Shown here in pieces: positions 7,606 to 18,814 of a stretch of DNA of 64,000 nucleotides. The notes beneath the pieces were generated by a model. It was not told the origin of the DNA and ran no database searches. It was given only the letters and a program-made list of their open reading frames with translations. Source of the stretch: Shewanella waksmanii ATCC BAA-643 (GTDB lineage Bacteria; Pseudomonadota; Gammaproteobacteria; Enterobacterales; Shewanellaceae); the NCBI RefSeq assembly GCF_000518805.1, contig NZ_JAEH01000006.1, forward strand, positions 1 through 64,000, read 5' to 3'. The position numbers and the translations under genes are program-made. How positions within the stretch are numbered: the stretch's first letter is position 1; each line of letters starts with the position of its first letter.

Positions 7606-8712
7606 TCAATGTTTCACAATGTGCTTTATATTATTTTGGCGTTTGATTTGTAGACCATCAAAGGCTTTGTGAATATAGCGAGAAGAGATGGCTGATAATA
7701 TCGCGCTGTAGTCTAAGTTGAATTGAATTTTCTGGCCGACAAAAAGTGCTGAGTCTGTAGCTTCAATAAGTAAATGGTCACTGGTCGATGACATGATTTT
7801 CATACCATCAGGCGGATGCAGTCCGGTTACACACACATCTTGACGACCCAATGCGAGAATAGCTTGCGTAACATAGCCCTTGTCTAGGATAGTTTCTTTT
7901 TCTCCGAAGGCATTTAACCCCCTTGTTCCCCAAGGTAAAGACGGTTTAGTCTTAGCCTCAATGACCTCGGCAGTCAACGTTATTGCATTGAATTGCAGTC
8001 CGGCTATTTTTGCTTGCTCTGCAGGAACACTGCCGAGAAAAATGGCTTCACCGATTCGAAGATGATTGATTCTAGTTTGACCATCGTGATTTAAAACCCA
8101 ATTGATTGAAGCAGAATTTCCAGCCGAAACGATATCAATTTTTAGTCCGAATGTTATGTCAACTTCATCTGCTAGTTCTGAAAGTAGTGTCATATTTCTA
8201 TCGTCGGGGGCAATACCGTATCGGCAGGCAAGATTGGTACCAATGCCTTTTATTGTGATATTGGGTAAGGTAATAATTTTACGAATGAAGCCAATAACGC
8301 GATCAGGCATCACGCCTTCGCGAAGATCCCCCAGTTCTACCATAATTATAATTCCGTGGGTGGTATTCATTTGCTTGGCGGCGATAGAGAGTTGCTGTAT
8401 GACTTCGATTTCCGTATTCAGGCTAATTTCACAGTATTTTACAATGCGTGATAACTGACTCAGCATGGGGGTTCTAATTAGCATTGCTGGTAGAGAAAAA
8501 CCCGCTTGTTTAATTCTTTGAATATTCTCTATACGAGAATCAGCAAACATCTTTGCCCCCGCATCGATAAGCAATTGATTAATAATAGGGTGACCTTGAA
8601 ATATTTTAGTCACAGGTGTCACTGTTACATTTTTTAGTGCGAGCTGGGTGATCAGCTGCGAGGCATTTTGATATATTTTTGCACAGTCAATGTTTAACTT
8701 AGGATAGTTCAT
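7606..8712 (-). CDS. PLP fold-III amino-acid racemase (ornithine/alanine racemase family)
   Basis: A 368-residue protein of the predicted amino-acid racemase group that includes ornithine racemase. The N-terminal alanine-racemase-like barrel carries the likely PLP lysine at residue 36 (VTPVTKIFQGHP), followed by ADSRIENI, a conserved MVELGDLREGV strand and GIGTNLACRYG. The substrate is not determinable from sequence. Its ATG overlaps the stop of the upstream DUF1611 gene (ATGA at 8709-8712), so the two are co-translated. It is the first chromosomal gene next to the island's att site. Confidence 0.8.
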   Translation of the reverse strand: MNYPKLNIDCAKIYQNASQLITQLALKNVTVTPVTKIFQGHPIINQLLIDAGAKMFADSRIENIQRIKQAGFSLPAMLIRTPMLSQLSRIVKYCEISLNTEIEVIQQLSIAAKQMNTTHGIIIMVELGDLREGVMPDRVIGFIRKIITLPNITIKGIGTNLACRYGIAPDDRNMTLLSELADEVDITFGLKIDIVSAGNSASINWVLNHDGQTRINHLRIGEAIFLGSVPAEQAKIAGLQFNAITLTAEVIEAKTKPSLPWGTRGLNAFGEKETILDKGYVTQAILALGRQDVCVTGLHPPDGMKIMSSTSDHLLIEATDSALFVGQKIQFNLDYSAILSAISSRYIHKAFDGLQIKRQNNIKHIVKH

Positions 8713-9887
8713 TCTTGTGTCACCTGTGTAGCCGATAGCTGAGGATATATAGACAGGACTATATGCAGTAGCTTTTCTTTTGGCTGAGATAGCGGGTCGG
8801 TCACCGGGATATCAAATTGCTCAGCATAATGCGCCATTGCACTAAGGAGATCATCGTTAGACATGTTTTCGTGATTTAGGGTTATAGCCATCACTTTAGT
8901 TTTGGAGAATGTTTCGATTAAATTAATTTCGGATGCGATAGAAGGCATCAACATATTTGGGAAATCACTGCGATATACGCGTTTGGGTGCATGTTGTAAA
9001 ATAACTGCTGTAGGGCAACTGCCGCGTAGGATGAAAGCGCTGGTCGAAAATGCAGGGTGGCTCAGTGCACCTTGGCCTTCAATAATGATAATATCCGGCT
9101 TTTCATGTTGATACGCTTTAACAATGACAGACTCCAATTCCCCTGCACAATATTGAGAAGGCACAGCGTCGAGAGCAACGCTATATGGTGCGCCTTGGAT
9201 GATCCCAGTTTGTCCTGTGGCTATCATGACAACATTAACGCCTATTTTACGTAATTCATCGGTTAAGATTGTCGCTGTTGTGCGTTTCCCTATGGCACAG
9301 TCGGTCCCCATTACAGCGATTCTAGGGCAATGGACATCGTGTATTTTCCCTGTAAATGTTGTTAGGCTTTTTTTATCTTTGGGTTTTCGAACATCCAATA
9401 TTGTTACCTTGGATTTTTGGCTAGCAGCGACAAATCTGGGGCTATCGGTTAGAAACTCATGCAGTCCATTAACGATATGCATTTTCTTGGTCATAGCGTC
9501 AAGAATAATACACTTCTCAATTTCGGACAGTAATCCACTGGATGGTGCGATACCAAAAATGAAATAGTCCGGGGTTGTCTTCGCATTAATCATGGCCTCA
9601 TTGATATTGGCCACAACAGGAATACCATTTTTTTGGTCATCTAATACTTCGCCTGAATCTAAACCTGCACACTGACTATCAATGACGGATAGAATACGAT
9701 AGTAGTGTGAATGTCTTACTAATCCATTAGCTGTCTTACCATCATTTTTTCCAAAATGGCCTTCACAATAAATAATTGCTGATGGTACTGCTCCGTTGCT
9801 GATTTTGCTAGAGGCGACTGACTGAGCTGCTTGTTCTTGGTTTATTCCATCTTCTAAAATAAGTGGGAGTTGTTTTTTTGATGACAT
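8709..9887 (-). CDS. DUF1611 P-loop protein (DgcN-like)
   Basis: A 392-residue DUF1611 family protein. The N-terminal third has a Rossmann-like fold (AIIYCEGHFG, YFIFGIAPSSG); the C-terminal part has a P-loop-like GTDCAIGKRTT near residue 196 and an IIIEGQGALSHP strand. Members named DgcN act on D-glutamate in marine bacteria, usually with a separate epimerase; here the partner is a fold-III racemase, so a role in D-amino-acid conversion is an inference from the family and the overlap. The exact reaction is unknown. Confidence 0.7.
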   Translation of the reverse strand: MSSKKQLPLILEDGINQEQAAQSVASSKISNGAVPSAIIYCEGHFGKNDGKTANGLVRHSHYYRILSVIDSQCAGLDSGEVLDDQKNGIPVVANINEAMINAKTTPDYFIFGIAPSSGLLSEIEKCIILDAMTKKMHIVNGLHEFLTDSPRFVAASQKSKVTILDVRKPKDKKSLTTFTGKIHDVHCPRIAVMGTDCAIGKRTTATILTDELRKIGVNVVMIATGQTGIIQGAPYSVALDAVPSQYCAGELESVIVKAYQHEKPDIIIIEGQGALSHPAFSTSAFILRGSCPTAVILQHAPKRVYRSDFPNMLMPSIASEINLIETFSKTKVMAITLNHENMSNDDLLSAMAHYAEQFDIPVTDPLSQPKEKLLHIVLSIYPQLSATQVTQE

Positions 9888-9947
9888 TGTTAAGCCTTAA
9901 TCTTAAGGCTTAGAAGGGCAACTAAGGAGTGCCGAAGTGATAATTCG

Positions 9948-9980
9948 GAAAAGAAAAGAAGTCCCTACTAAGCGGTAGGG
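9948..9980 (-). terminator. Probable terminator of the hybrid kinase gene
   Basis: On the minus strand CCCTAC-CGCTTA-GTAGGG (9980-9963) is followed by a T-rich stretch (ACTTCTTTTCTTTT). It lies about 130 bases after the kinase stop. The stem is only 6 bp. Confidence 0.45.
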
Positions 9981-10113
9981 AGAAGTTACACACTAACACA
10001 TTACAACAATATAGCGAGCACTTTTGCGGTTGTTTTTTAGCCAATAATAAGTATGTTTAATCGTAACTTTTCACATTGTTATTATTAGTATCAACCTTGC
10101 CAATACAGCGAGG

Positions 10114-13100
10114 CTATTCTGGCAATGCTTGTATTTGCTCATAAATCGTGAGGGCTAGCTCAAAATCATATTGGCTGACTGCCTCATTTAATTGTCTGCA
10201 CAAGACTGCTAGTCGCGCCGGCAGCTCGGACTGCAAAATTTCTTCTATGAGTATTTGCACTTCAGTGTTACCTGATTCAATCATTTGTAGCAATAGCGCC
10301 AACTTTTCATTGCGGACTTCGAGGCTAAGCGCGGGTTTTAGGTCTTTCTGTGGTTGTTGCTCAGCATCGAGCAACTGTGTTAACCCTTGCAATACCGCCG
10401 TTAGCTGCTCGGTGAGTGACTGAGTTAATGCCAATACCTGTTCTTTGGTTTGTGGCTGGTTGAGAGATTGCTCTAATTCAGCGGCGCTTTGCTGCAGTGC
10501 CACGGCACCGATGTTACCCGCCACACCTTTCATCGTATGGGCCATTAATTTAATTGACGATTGCGCTTGGTTCCAATCAGGAGAGTCCAGTGCTTGTTGC
10601 AATTGACTGACAAAAGATTGGTTGCCTTCATAAAACTTCAGTAGCACACGTTTATAAAGTTGCTGATTTCCTTGAATGGTTGCTAGGCCTTTGTCGATAT
10701 CAATACCGGCAAGAGTCATGTCGGAAAGATCTGACTCTAGGCTCGACTCTGGCTTTTTGTCAACTGGTTGTGACGTGAGATGTGCAGCATCTTGTGGCTT
10801 GCGACTGGGGGTGATCCAGCGTGCCATTGTGGCAAACATGTTAGGCACATTTATGGGTTTAGAGATGTGATCATTCATACCGGCAGCAAGTACCTTTTCG
10901 CGATCGCCAGCCATGGCATTTGCGGTCATCGCGAGAATGGGCAGCTTGTCCATATTTGGTAGCTGACGAATGATTTTTGTTGCTTGGTAGCCATCAAGTA
11001 CCGGCATTTGGCAATCCATTAATATGCCGTCATAGTGCTGCTGTTGAACCATATCAACGGCTTCTTGGCCGTTGTTTGCCACTTCGACAGTTAAACCATT
11101 TGAAGTGAGGATTTCACAAGCAAGCTCTTGGTTTATGTCATTATCTTCGGTTAGCAAGATATGGCTACCTGCAAGTTTTTCAAGCAAGCTACTGTCGACA
11201 TCATAGCGGTCATGTTGGCGTCGAATGTCCTGCTGGTGACCATAAGCGGACATAATGGAATCCAGTAAACTCGATGCGGTGACGGGCTTATTTAAAATGG
11301 CGCTAAAACTCACTTCGTTAGCAGCACTAAAGGCATCTTCTTTACCGTAAGCAGTGGCCATAATGATTTTGGGCTGCGCGGTTAGTGATAGCTCGCTTTG
11401 GATGATTTTGGTGGTTTCAATGCCATTTAGACCCGGCATTTTCCAGTCCATAAAGATAAGTTCTACCGGGCTTTCATCATTGACTTGTTTAAGCAACTCA
11501 ATCGCTTTCGCGCCTCTATTGACCTCTATGACATCAAGACCAAAGCTTTCAAGCATGGCGACCAAAATCTCTCTGGCGGAGTTATTGTCATCGACGACTA
11601 AGGTTTTAATGCCGGTTAGCTCGGTCAATTGTTCACGGCGTGGCGCGGGTTGATGCTGCTGAATGCCAAATACGCCGCTAAAGTGAAAGGTGCTGCCTTG
11701 TCCAGGTTCTGACTCGACACTGATCTCGCCATGGAGCATTTCGGTGAGTTTTTTACTAATGGCCAGCCCTAATCCCGTGCCGCCAAACTTTCGGGTTGTA
11801 GAGCTGTCTGCTTGGGAGAAAGATTGGAACAGCTTTTTAGATTGCTCTGGGCTGATACCGACACCAGTATCCCTAATTGAGAAAGCGATTTTGACCTGCT
11901 CAGCGGATTGTTCAATGGCGCGAGCCTTGATAACAATCTCACCCTCTTCTGTGAACTTAACGGCGTTGTTGCCGATGTTAGTTAAAATCTGCCCCAGTCT
12001 TAGGGGGTCGCCGATGAGCGCTGTAGGCAGATCTTTAGGGATATCAAAAATCAGCTCAAGGCCACTTTCTTCAGCGTTTAAACCGACAAGGTTAGCTAAG
12101 TTATCAAATACGTCTTCTAAGCGGAAATCGATGGTTTCCATATCAAGCTTGCCGGCTTCGATTTTTGAGAAGTCTAAAATATCATTGATAATGCCAAGCA
12201 GTGATTCTGATGAGCGATGAACTTTCTCAATATAGTTACGTTGCTGTTTAGTCAGCTGGGTTTTTAGCGCCAAGTGCGACATGCCTATGATGGCATTCAT
12301 CGGTGTGCGAATTTCATGGGACATGTTAGCAAGGAAGTCACTCTTAGAAGAGTTAGCACTTTCAGCGGCATGCATAGCGGCTTCAAGCTCATTCTTGGTT
12401 GATTCAATGACCCGTTTTTGCTCAGTGAGATTATCGGCTTGCTGTTGAGTTTGACTGAGCAACGCCTCGGTTTTAGCTCTATTTCTGGCCGTTAATATTG
12501 TCACAGAGATTGTTTCATTGACCTTACGCAACAGCTCCTGCTCTTGTGCTGTAAATGGAGTTAGCGACAGTAGTTCAATCAATGCCAACAGTTCGCCGTC
12601 ATAAACAATCGGATTTAACAGTGCATGTTTAGCGGGGGTGTTGCCTGTTAACGAGCTGATTTCAAAATAGTCTTCGGGTAGGGCGGAGATGCAGCTCATT
12701 TTAGGGTTGATAAGTTGCTGACCCGCTAAGCCTTCACCTGCGCGATATTCTCTATCGCTGAGCATATTGGCTCCGTAGCTCTCAAGATAAACTAGGCTGT
12801 CTTGGTCGGTTTTTTGATAGTAAACGCCGGCTTGTTTATCGAGATATTGGCACAGAAGCTCAAGGGTTTTCTTCGCAATGTCTTGCTTGGATAAGTGACC
12901 GATGATGGCACTGTTCATCGCCACTAAACCGCCTTCTAACCAACTTGCTTGCTGAGCGGCGAGGGCATTTTCCTGCAGGGTATTGGTCATGCGCGATAGC
13001 GACAGCATCAAAATGTCTTGTTTTGAACGCGGTAAAATCTCAACGGAGTAATCACCGCTGGCAATAATGTCAGCTTTGTTGGCGATTTCCTGCATATTGG

Positions 13101-14430
13101 AGATCAGTTTATTGATGGCTACCGCTAGTTCATCAGAGGGGGACGGTGCAACAATTTCGGTATCTAAAACCCCTATGGAGGCAGATTTTAATGCCTGCTC
13201 TTTGGTTCGGAAACTGTCGAGCATAGTGCGTAACGACTCACCTAACGAGTCGTTATTTGACAGCAGTTCGACTCGGGTTGCCAAATCGCCTTTGGCAACG
13301 TTGCTCGCCACGGTTGATTTAAGTTGAATGCTATCTAAAAAGTGATTAAAGGCTGTAGATATCGTACCGAGCTCATCTTTCGACTGGTGGTTTGAACGTA
13401 ATGAAAGGTCGCCAGTTTGCTTAACTTGCTCCACCGTATCGGCCAGTTGATTGAGTGGACGAGAGATGGCGCGAACCAGTAGCCAGCCTAAAATTATCGC
13501 GACTAAGGTGGCGAGAATGGAACTGGTTATACCGGTAGTTATACTCTGGGCATTGCTGTTTTCTACTCGGGGTCCAAGGGCATCTTGAGCATCTTTTATC
13601 GACAGCTTAATTTGTTCAGATATTGCAGCGATGTGTTTATCTAGCGGTACCATTTCCTGTTCAATAATCTGGTTGCGATCATTGATGGTGTTGACCATAT
13701 CTTCAAAGGCGGCCAAATACAGGCCACGAGCGTAAGAAAACTCCTGCAGCAACTTTTTACGCTGCGGATTTTGAATATTAACCACCATTTCTTGGAAGGT
13801 CGGCTCAAACCCCACACCAAGCGCCGAGTTGACTCTGTCGACGTATGTATCTCTATTTTGGTCTAAAAATTTCAGCACATAGAGACGGCCTAGTAACACG
13901 CTCCCCAGTGCTTTTCCGGCATGGAATGACGCTGCAGCATCATTGTCTTCAAATGCCGACACCATGATAGCTTCTAGGCTTTGGCGCATTAATAGCCCTT
14001 GAGGGTCGAGACGTTCGCTGAGAGTTAAATCCCGCTGGCGCATGTAGTTAAACACTTGCTTTGATGCATCTTGGTACTGCTTAATGTTGTCGACTAGTTC
14101 AACACTTAAGGTTTTTCTGATGGGGTCGTCCATCGCTTCAACTTGCTGACTAGAAAACTGCTTTGCCAGCTTAATACGGTGGTCAAACTCTTTGGCATAA
14201 TCTTCATTGCGGGTTTTTAGAAAGCGGCCGGCCGCCCGTGATGCCATTAACATATTGGCTTGTACTCGGCCTGAGAGTACACTTTCACGGGCGAATTCAC
14301 GGTATTGTTTGAAGTCTTCACTGCTAGATTGCAGGTTATAGATGATAAAGCCGATAGTCAGTAGCAGGACTGAAAGAATAGTGGCAAATACTAAGGTGAT
14401 TTTTGCCTTAATTTTGAGTTGTGAGAACAT
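10114..14430 (-). CDS. Hybrid sensor histidine kinase with two receiver domains and Hpt domain
   Basis: A 1438-residue membrane phosphorelay protein. Transmembrane segment 1 is at about 12-31, a helical periplasmic sensor follows, segment 2 is at about 300-322, then a HAMP region. A GAF-like domain spans roughly 500-655. The HisKA box [10 protein letters not shown] is near 702, the ATPase G boxes ([15 protein letters not shown]) near 850-880. Receiver 1 has its Asp in [10 protein letters not shown] (near 997), receiver 2 in [10 protein letters not shown] (near 1139), and the Hpt His in MAHTMKG (near 1298). It is thus a BarA/TorS-like relay in one chain, apart from an output regulator, which is not encoded nearby. 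The stimulus cannot be told from sequence. Confidence 0.93.
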   Translation of the reverse strand: MFSQLKIKAKITLVFATILSVLLLTIGFIIYNLQSSSEDFKQYREFARESVLSGRVQANMLMASRAAGRFLKTRNEDYAKEFDHRIKLAKQFSSQQVEAMDDPIRKTLSVELVDNIKQYQDASKQVFNYMRQRDLTLSERLDPQGLLMRQSLEAIMVSAFEDNDAAASFHAGKALGSVLLGRLYVLKFLDQNRDTYVDRVNSALGVGFEPTFQEMVVNIQNPQRKKLLQEFSYARGLYLAAFEDMVNTINDRNQIIEQEMVPLDKHIAAISEQIKLSIKDAQDALGPRVENSNAQSITTGITSSILATLVAIILGWLLVRAISRPLNQLADTVEQVKQTGDLSLRSNHQSKDELGTISTAFNHFLDSIQLKSTVASNVAKGDLATRVELLSNNDSLGESLRTMLDSFRTKEQALKSASIGVLDTEIVAPSPSDELAVAINKLISNMQEIANKADIIASGDYSVEILPRSKQDILMLSLSRMTNTLQENALAAQQASWLEGGLVAMNSAIIGHLSKQDIAKKTLELLCQYLDKQAGVYYQKTDQDSLVYLESYGANMLSDREYRAGEGLAGQQLINPKMSCISALPEDYFEISSLTGNTPAKHALLNPIVYDGELLALIELLSLTPFTAQEQELLRKVNETISVTILTARNRAKTEALLSQTQQQADNLTEQKRVIESTKNELEAAMHAAESANSSKSDFLANMSHEIRTPMNAIIGMSHLALKTQLTKQQRNYIEKVHRSSESLLGIINDILDFSKIEAGKLDMETIDFRLEDVFDNLANLVGLNAEESGLELIFDIPKDLPTALIGDPLRLGQILTNIGNNAVKFTEEGEIVIKARAIEQSAEQVKIAFSIRDTGVGISPEQSKKLFQSFSQADSSTTRKFGGTGLGLAISKKLTEMLHGEISVESEPGQGSTFHFSGVFGIQQHQPAPRREQLTELTGIKTLVVDDNNSAREILVAMLESFGLDVIEVNRGAKAIELLKQVNDESPVELIFMDWKMPGLNGIETTKIIQSELSLTAQPKIIMATAYGKEDAFSAANEVSFSAILNKPVTASSLLDSIMSAYGHQQDIRRQHDRYDVDSSLLEKLAGSHILLTEDNDINQELACEILTSNGLTVEVANNGQEAVDMVQQQHYDGILMDCQMPVLDGYQATKIIRQLPNMDKLPILAMTANAMAGDREKVLAAGMNDHISKPINVPNMFATMARWITPSRKPQDAAHLTSQPVDKKPESSLESDLSDMTLAGIDIDKGLATIQGNQQLYKRVLLKFYEGNQSFVSQLQQALDSPDWNQAQSSIKLMAHTMKGVAGNIGAVALQQSAAELEQSLNQPQTKEQVLALTQSLTEQLTAVLQGLTQLLDAEQQPQKDLKPALSLEVRNEKLALLLQMIESGNTEVQILIEEILQSELPARLAVLCRQLNEAVSQYDFELALTIYEQIQALPE

Positions 14431-14523
14431 GCGTTTTATCCCTTAGTTAACGGTGCTACATCCTCCTTGTTAAGTTGGACTGCTTTGATATTAAAGTCAA
14501 ATACAGCCCATTGCTTCGGCTTA

Positions 14524-14539
14524 TTATACTGATTGGTAT
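14524..14539. repeat. Solitary copy of a MITE terminal repeat
   Basis: TTATACTGATTGGTAT is identical to the 16-bp right end of the 279-bp MITE at 61773-62051. No inverted partner was found nearby. It lies between the M50 peptidase stop and the kinase start. Confidence 0.6.
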
Positions 14540-14547
14540 TATTACTA

Positions 14548-15681
14548 TTAGCTTTGCAATATCTTCAAAGGCAGACCAAGCATGTCATCACCACTGCCGG
14601 CGAAGTACCAAATAATGCCAACAAGCGCTCCTACAGTTAACAAATACCACACCGCCGAAAATAACTGACCGTACCTATCTAAGGGGAGCAAGTGACTTTG
14701 ATGGCGACTTTTCCATTCAAATACAATTTCGGCACTACCAATGAGTAGCAAGAAGCCTAGCAATGCCAGTCCTAAACTATAGCTGATAAATACACCGATC
14801 GCCGCACCTGCAATACAAGCTACCAATCCGAGTACACTGTTCATTGAAAAACTAATGCTCTTTAATATATGGCCACCGTCTAATGGCAAAATGGGCAATA
14901 GATTAAACAGGTTGAGCAGGGCATTAAAGGTGGCTAAGCCAGCAAAAAAGATATTGCCGGTAAACCAATAGGCAAACAGGGCGGCGATGGACATGAACAA
15001 GCCAAAAGTGGGCCCCATGATGGAGATCACCACATCTTGCCAGCGAGTATTAATTTTCTCATCGCTGAGTGCCAAGCCGCCCATAAACGGAATCAGATAA
15101 ATGCCTTTGGTTTTCATGCCAAAGTATTTCATCGCTCTAATATGGCCATATTCATGAAATACCAAACAGGCAATGAGTGCGAGGGCAAACTGAAATGAAA
15201 ACAACCACGAGTATGCTGCGACGCTGGCACCGGCGAGCACCACTTTAATCACTTTGGCACTTTTAAATAGTTTCAGCCCTAAAGACGCTAGTCCAATGAG
15301 GCTAAACTGGCGTTTAGCTTCTATCGGTTTTACCGGCACTTGGCGTTCAATATCTTTGGTGTCGCGCTGGCCCTGTTCTATCACTTGACCATTTTGTAGC
15401 AGCTCAAACTTGAGTAGGAAGGGCTGCCATTGCAGGTCAATGTCTAAGCGTATACTGATGGTTTCTGCGACTGGCGCCACGTTGACCTCGCCCTCTGGTG
15501 TGGTGCTGGCTTGTTGGCGCTGCATGCTGAGGTTGAACTCGTGGCTTCGTTGTCCTTGGTAATCCGCCGATGCAGGAATCACCGACACCAGATCATCGCC
15601 CCAGAAGAGTTGTTGCCAGCCTGCCATAGAACCTTCTAAACGCAGCGGCTTACCTAAACAATTGATATGTAATAATTCCAC
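14548..15681 (-). CDS. M50 family (site-2 protease-like) membrane metalloprotease
   Basis: A 377-residue protein. About 140 N-terminal residues form a soluble part; the rest is a multi-pass membrane domain with the zinc motif HEYGH near residue 175 and the third ligand in LPLDGGH near 267, the arrangement of SpoIVFB-like M50 enzymes. These cut substrates within the membrane. The start is at 15681, preceded by a plain A-rich stretch. The substrate is unknown; the neighbours (FapA-like protein upstream, sensor kinase downstream, all same strand) do not identify it. Confidence 0.85.
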   Translation of the reverse strand: MELLHINCLGKPLRLEGSMAGWQQLFWGDDLVSVIPASADYQGQRSHEFNLSMQRQQASTTPEGEVNVAPVAETISIRLDIDLQWQPFLLKFELLQNGQVIEQGQRDTKDIERQVPVKPIEAKRQFSLIGLASLGLKLFKSAKVIKVVLAGASVAAYSWLFSFQFALALIACLVFHEYGHIRAMKYFGMKTKGIYLIPFMGGLALSDEKINTRWQDVVISIMGPTFGLFMSIAALFAYWFTGNIFFAGLATFNALLNLFNLLPILPLDGGHILKSISFSMNSVLGLVACIAGAAIGVFISYSLGLALLGFLLLIGSAEIVFEWKSRHQSHLLPLDRYGQLFSAVWYLLTVGALVGIIWYFAGSGDDMLGLPLKILQS

Positions 15682-15740
15682 TAAAAACTCTCAAATTGAC
15701 CACAGGGATATAGGGGCAGATTATGCCTGTTATGCGCAGA

Positions 15741-15772
15741 TAAAGAAAAGGGCTACGTGTTGTACGTAGCCC
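15741..15772 (-). terminator. Terminator downstream of the FapA-like gene
   Basis: On the minus strand GGGCTACGT (15772-15764) pairs with ACGTAGCCC (15758-15750) and is followed by TTTTCTTT. Confidence 0.85.
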
Positions 15773-15793
15773 TGATGTGATACTGACCTTTGC

Positions 15794-17464
15794 CTATTTG
15801 CGATTATTGTAATCGAACTTGATCTCTTGGCCTTCGTTAAATGCCATGCAGGGTCCATGTTCGCGCTGGGTTTTGACAAAGGCTTGGCCGATATGTAGTT
15901 CAACATTAGCAAAGATGTGTTTCTTGGCTTCTATGCAGTACATTTGGTAATAGGCCTTTACTTCTTTTTCAAGCTCGTTAAATTCCGCTTCTTCGCGAGC
16001 GCGCTCTTCGGTGATACGTCGCTTTTCTTCTAGCATGGCTTTGACTTGCTCGACCATCATCTCATCATTTTGCCATTCAGCTTTAGGCGGTAACTTTTTT
16101 AACTGCGCTTCAATGTTGAGTTTGGCAACCACCATAGCTTTAACACTTTCATCCAGCTGTTTGAGCTGCTGTTTTAAGCTACTTTGTTTCATTGCGCAGA
16201 ACAGTTCGGTCTTGGTGCCTGCGGTGGCACCAATAATGACAGCACTGACGCCTTTATCGGTGTTAGCGATACCACCCACAAGGTCACCACGGCGACCATT
16301 GGCATCGCTGACAATGAGCTTTTCTTGGGTCGTGGTGTGGCTATGGAGCAGTTGTTTAGTGACCACAATATCGCGAGTTGCATTCAGGTTGGAATACTGC
16401 ACGAATTGTGCAGTTATCTGGCCTTTAGCATCGAGAGTTGTCGACAATTTATCATCTTTTAACTGACGACCAATGACACCTTTACTTACTGTAATATCGC
16501 CTGTGGCATAGAGGCTTGCTGAGTCAACAAAGCCCATTACGGTTATATCGCCACTGCTTTTTACTACCATGCCTTCGTGGACATCACCGGTGATCATAAT
16601 ACTGCCTTTAAAGTCGACATTGCCGTAGCCCACATCAACATCTTTTATTTGCAGTACATCATCAACTTGCATTCCTGACTTACTTTCAACAGGCTGGCCG
16701 GGGACCGTGGCGATAAGCACATTTTCATCTGATTGCAACAGAGCGCAGCCATTGCCGACCGTCATTTTTACATCTTTACCCGGTTGCGGAGCTAATTTGG
16801 TTCCGTGGACATCGTAGCCTGGGCTGCCAGGTGTGGCGGGTGTCTTAACCATCAGTACATCATTAGGTTTTACCATGATGATGTCGCCCAAATTACGCAT
16901 ATCTACCGTACCATCTTCACGCTGCTGTGGCTGCAGTAGGCGCTCACGAGCAAGGGAGACTTTACGGGTTAATTCTGCATTGGTGCCGTTTACTGCTGCT
17001 TTACCGTTTGCGATGGTTTCTGTGCAGCTTTGGCCAGGATCTAGTTGCGGTATTTGGCTGAGTAAGGCCTGAATTTTTAGTTTACTGAGCCCCATTGAAA
17101 TATTGGCGGCTTTCAAGGCTTTGAGTACCGCAGGTAAGGTGGCTTCTTCACCGCCCCAGGCGGCTGAAACTGTCATCTGCGCATGCATTTTGTCGTCATC
17201 AACAGTGAGGGTGATTTCGCCATCTCGGCGCTCAGCTATTTCAAAGAACAGCTCATATTGACCATCGTCCTGGCCTACGAGCTGATTCACTTTAATCACA
17301 GCTTGGTCGATCACATTCTTACGCGGGAAATATTGATAAAAACCAGGCAACTGCAATATCTCTTCAACTGCGGTAGCGGTTAAGGGGCCATGGGTGTTCG
17401 GGGTCACTTTAAACTCGACTAGGTTGCCGTCAGCACTTAGTTCGATTAACTCTGGATCCAGCAT
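15794..17464 (-). CDS. FapA-like DUF342 protein
   Basis: A 556-residue protein with the DUF342 layout: an alpha/beta N-terminal domain, a central right-handed beta-helix of short repeats (residues about 250-390: GSIMITGDVHEGMVVKSSGDITVMG and similar turns), and a C-terminal coiled coil rich in K, E and Q (LKQLDESVKAM to EVKAYYQM). Vibrio FapA, of this family, affects polar flagellation and binds the glucose-specific PTS protein; whether this copy does so is inference. No flagellar genes are adjacent. It has its own terminator downstream. Confidence 0.75.
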   Translation of the reverse strand: MLDPELIELSADGNLVEFKVTPNTHGPLTATAVEEILQLPGFYQYFPRKNVIDQAVIKVNQLVGQDDGQYELFFEIAERRDGEITLTVDDDKMHAQMTVSAAWGGEEATLPAVLKALKAANISMGLSKLKIQALLSQIPQLDPGQSCTETIANGKAAVNGTNAELTRKVSLARERLLQPQQREDGTVDMRNLGDIIMVKPNDVLMVKTPATPGSPGYDVHGTKLAPQPGKDVKMTVGNGCALLQSDENVLIATVPGQPVESKSGMQVDDVLQIKDVDVGYGNVDFKGSIMITGDVHEGMVVKSSGDITVMGFVDSASLYATGDITVSKGVIGRQLKDDKLSTTLDAKGQITAQFVQYSNLNATRDIVVTKQLLHSHTTTQEKLIVSDANGRRGDLVGGIANTDKGVSAVIIGATAGTKTELFCAMKQSSLKQQLKQLDESVKAMVVAKLNIEAQLKKLPPKAEWQNDEMMVEQVKAMLEEKRRITEERAREEAEFNELEKEVKAYYQMYCIEAKKHIFANVELHIGQAFVKTQREHGPCMAFNEGQEIKFDYNNRK

Positions 17465-17608
17465 AGTCGCTTCCGAAAAGGGTGATATATCATTAATAGT
17501 TATTATTTTGTCACTTTGAGTATAACAGCATAAACTTTGACCTATGAAGTGATATTTGACGCCAATTTGTAAGTAACTTCAAGCTTTCGTGATGGATGCC
17601 ACGCAAAA

Positions 17609-17636
17609 ATAAAGCGAACATTGAGTTCGCTTTATT
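17609..17636 (-). terminator. Terminator downstream of rsmC
   Basis: AATAAAGCGAAC (17609-17620 region) pairs with GTTCGCTTTATT (17625-17636). On the minus strand it continues with TTTTT, so it fits the end of rsmC, 18 bases after its stop. Confidence 0.85.
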
Positions 17637-17653
17637 TTTATCCACCTTTTGTA

Positions 17654-18685
17654 TTAGTGATTGTTTTTATTAGCATAGACTTTGTACTTATTATTTTCGG
17701 CTATCACGTTAACTTGGCCAAAAGTATTGGCGAGCGCATCGCTATAGGGCAAATGTCGGTTAGCGACAATATGTAACTCGCCATCGCGTTTTAAATGTCG
17801 CTGGCTATCGCCGACAAATTGCGTAGCGATATTAGTGGTACTGACTAAGCCGTCATGAAACGGTGGATTAGAAATGATAGCGTCAAATTGGCCTTGGCAT
17901 TGTGTCAGTCCATCGGATGCAAATACCTCAGCGGCCAAACCATTTTCAGCTAACGTTAGCTGGCACGATGCTAATGCCATTGCGTTGATATCGATACACT
18001 GTAACTTAAGTTCGGGCTGAGCTTTAAGTAAGGCGGCCGCCAATACGCCAGCGCCGCAACCAAAATCCAATACTTGACCAGATAGTGTTGGCAGGTTTTC
18101 TAGCAATAAGGCGGTACCCGCGTCTAACCGCTTTTCACTAAACACGCCCACTAGGTTACAGATAGTTAGCGGCCCCTGAGGGGTGTCGAGTTGGTAGCGA
18201 GTTAACCAGTCTTGCAGATCGATTTTTGGTGCTGCTGCGTTTAGCTCAGATGAAAACAAAATGCAGTGACGGGCATTATCTTGCTTAAAAGCCTTATCAA
18301 AATAGTCGGGTAACTGTTTGGGAATCGAACGGATACCGCCTTTGTTCTCCCCAACAATGAGCAGTTGTCCCCCTAACTTTAGGTGCAGAGCGGCTAAGTT
18401 AAGTAAGTAGGCAGTTAATGGTTTCGCTTTAGGATAATAAATAATGACTGTATCAAATTGCCTGTCACTATTAAGGCAATGACCAAAGTGTAGGGCTAAC
18501 TTGTCACTGGCATGGCTTTGCATCATCAGGTGATGATTGAAATCGAGTGCTAATGCGGTGACATGGTTAGCCACTTGCAGCAATGACTTAGCAAGGGTAT
18601 CGGATTCATAGTTGAGCAACAGTACATCTTGCCCTTCGAGCAAGTGGCTGTTTTTTTCAATGAGTAATGATGGGTTTGATAACAC
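17654..18685 (-). CDS. rsmC: 16S rRNA (guanine-1207-N2)-methyltransferase
   Basis: A 343-residue protein of two tandem Rossmann domains as in RsmC, which methylates G1207 in the assembled 30S subunit using SAM. The N-terminal half is the non-catalytic copy. The C-terminal half carries the SAM motif [14 protein letters not shown] near residue 203 and the catalytic ISNPPFHDG near 274. Length is normal. It stands alone on the minus strand with its own terminator. Confidence 0.92.
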   Translation of the reverse strand: MLSNPSLLIEKNSHLLEGQDVLLLNYESDTLAKSLLQVANHVTALALDFNHHLMMQSHASDKLALHFGHCLNSDRQFDTVIIYYPKAKPLTAYLLNLAALHLKLGGQLLIVGENKGGIRSIPKQLPDYFDKAFKQDNARHCILFSSELNAAAPKIDLQDWLTRYQLDTPQGPLTICNLVGVFSEKRLDAGTALLLENLPTLSGQVLDFGCGAGVLAAALLKAQPELKLQCIDINAMALASCQLTLAENGLAAEVFASDGLTQCQGQFDAIISNPPFHDGLVSTTNIATQFVGDSQRHLKRDGELHIVANRHLPYSDALANTFGQVNVIAENNKYKVYANKNNH

Positions 18686-18777
18686 AGCGGATCACAATCA
18701 ATAAATATTTGCGCTGATTATATCGTAAAACAGCAGACTGAGTAATTTTTAAGGCTGTGATGACCGTAATTGGCATG

Positions 18778-18802
18778 ACTGCCACCGCAGCCGGGTGGCA
18801 GT
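18778..18802. terminator. GC-rich 9-bp stem-loop after the alkaline phosphatase gene
   Basis: ACTGCCACC (18778-18786) pairs with GGTGGCAGT (18794-18802), 13 bases after the phosphatase stop on the minus strand. There is no T run on either side, so it could be an RNA-stabilising hairpin or a weak terminator. Confidence 0.4.
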
Positions 18803-18814
18803 GTTAAGGTGTGG

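Noticed and set aside
11354-12220. Long open frames opposite the hybrid kinase
   Set aside because: They mirror the kinase codon pattern on the other strand and show no family features.
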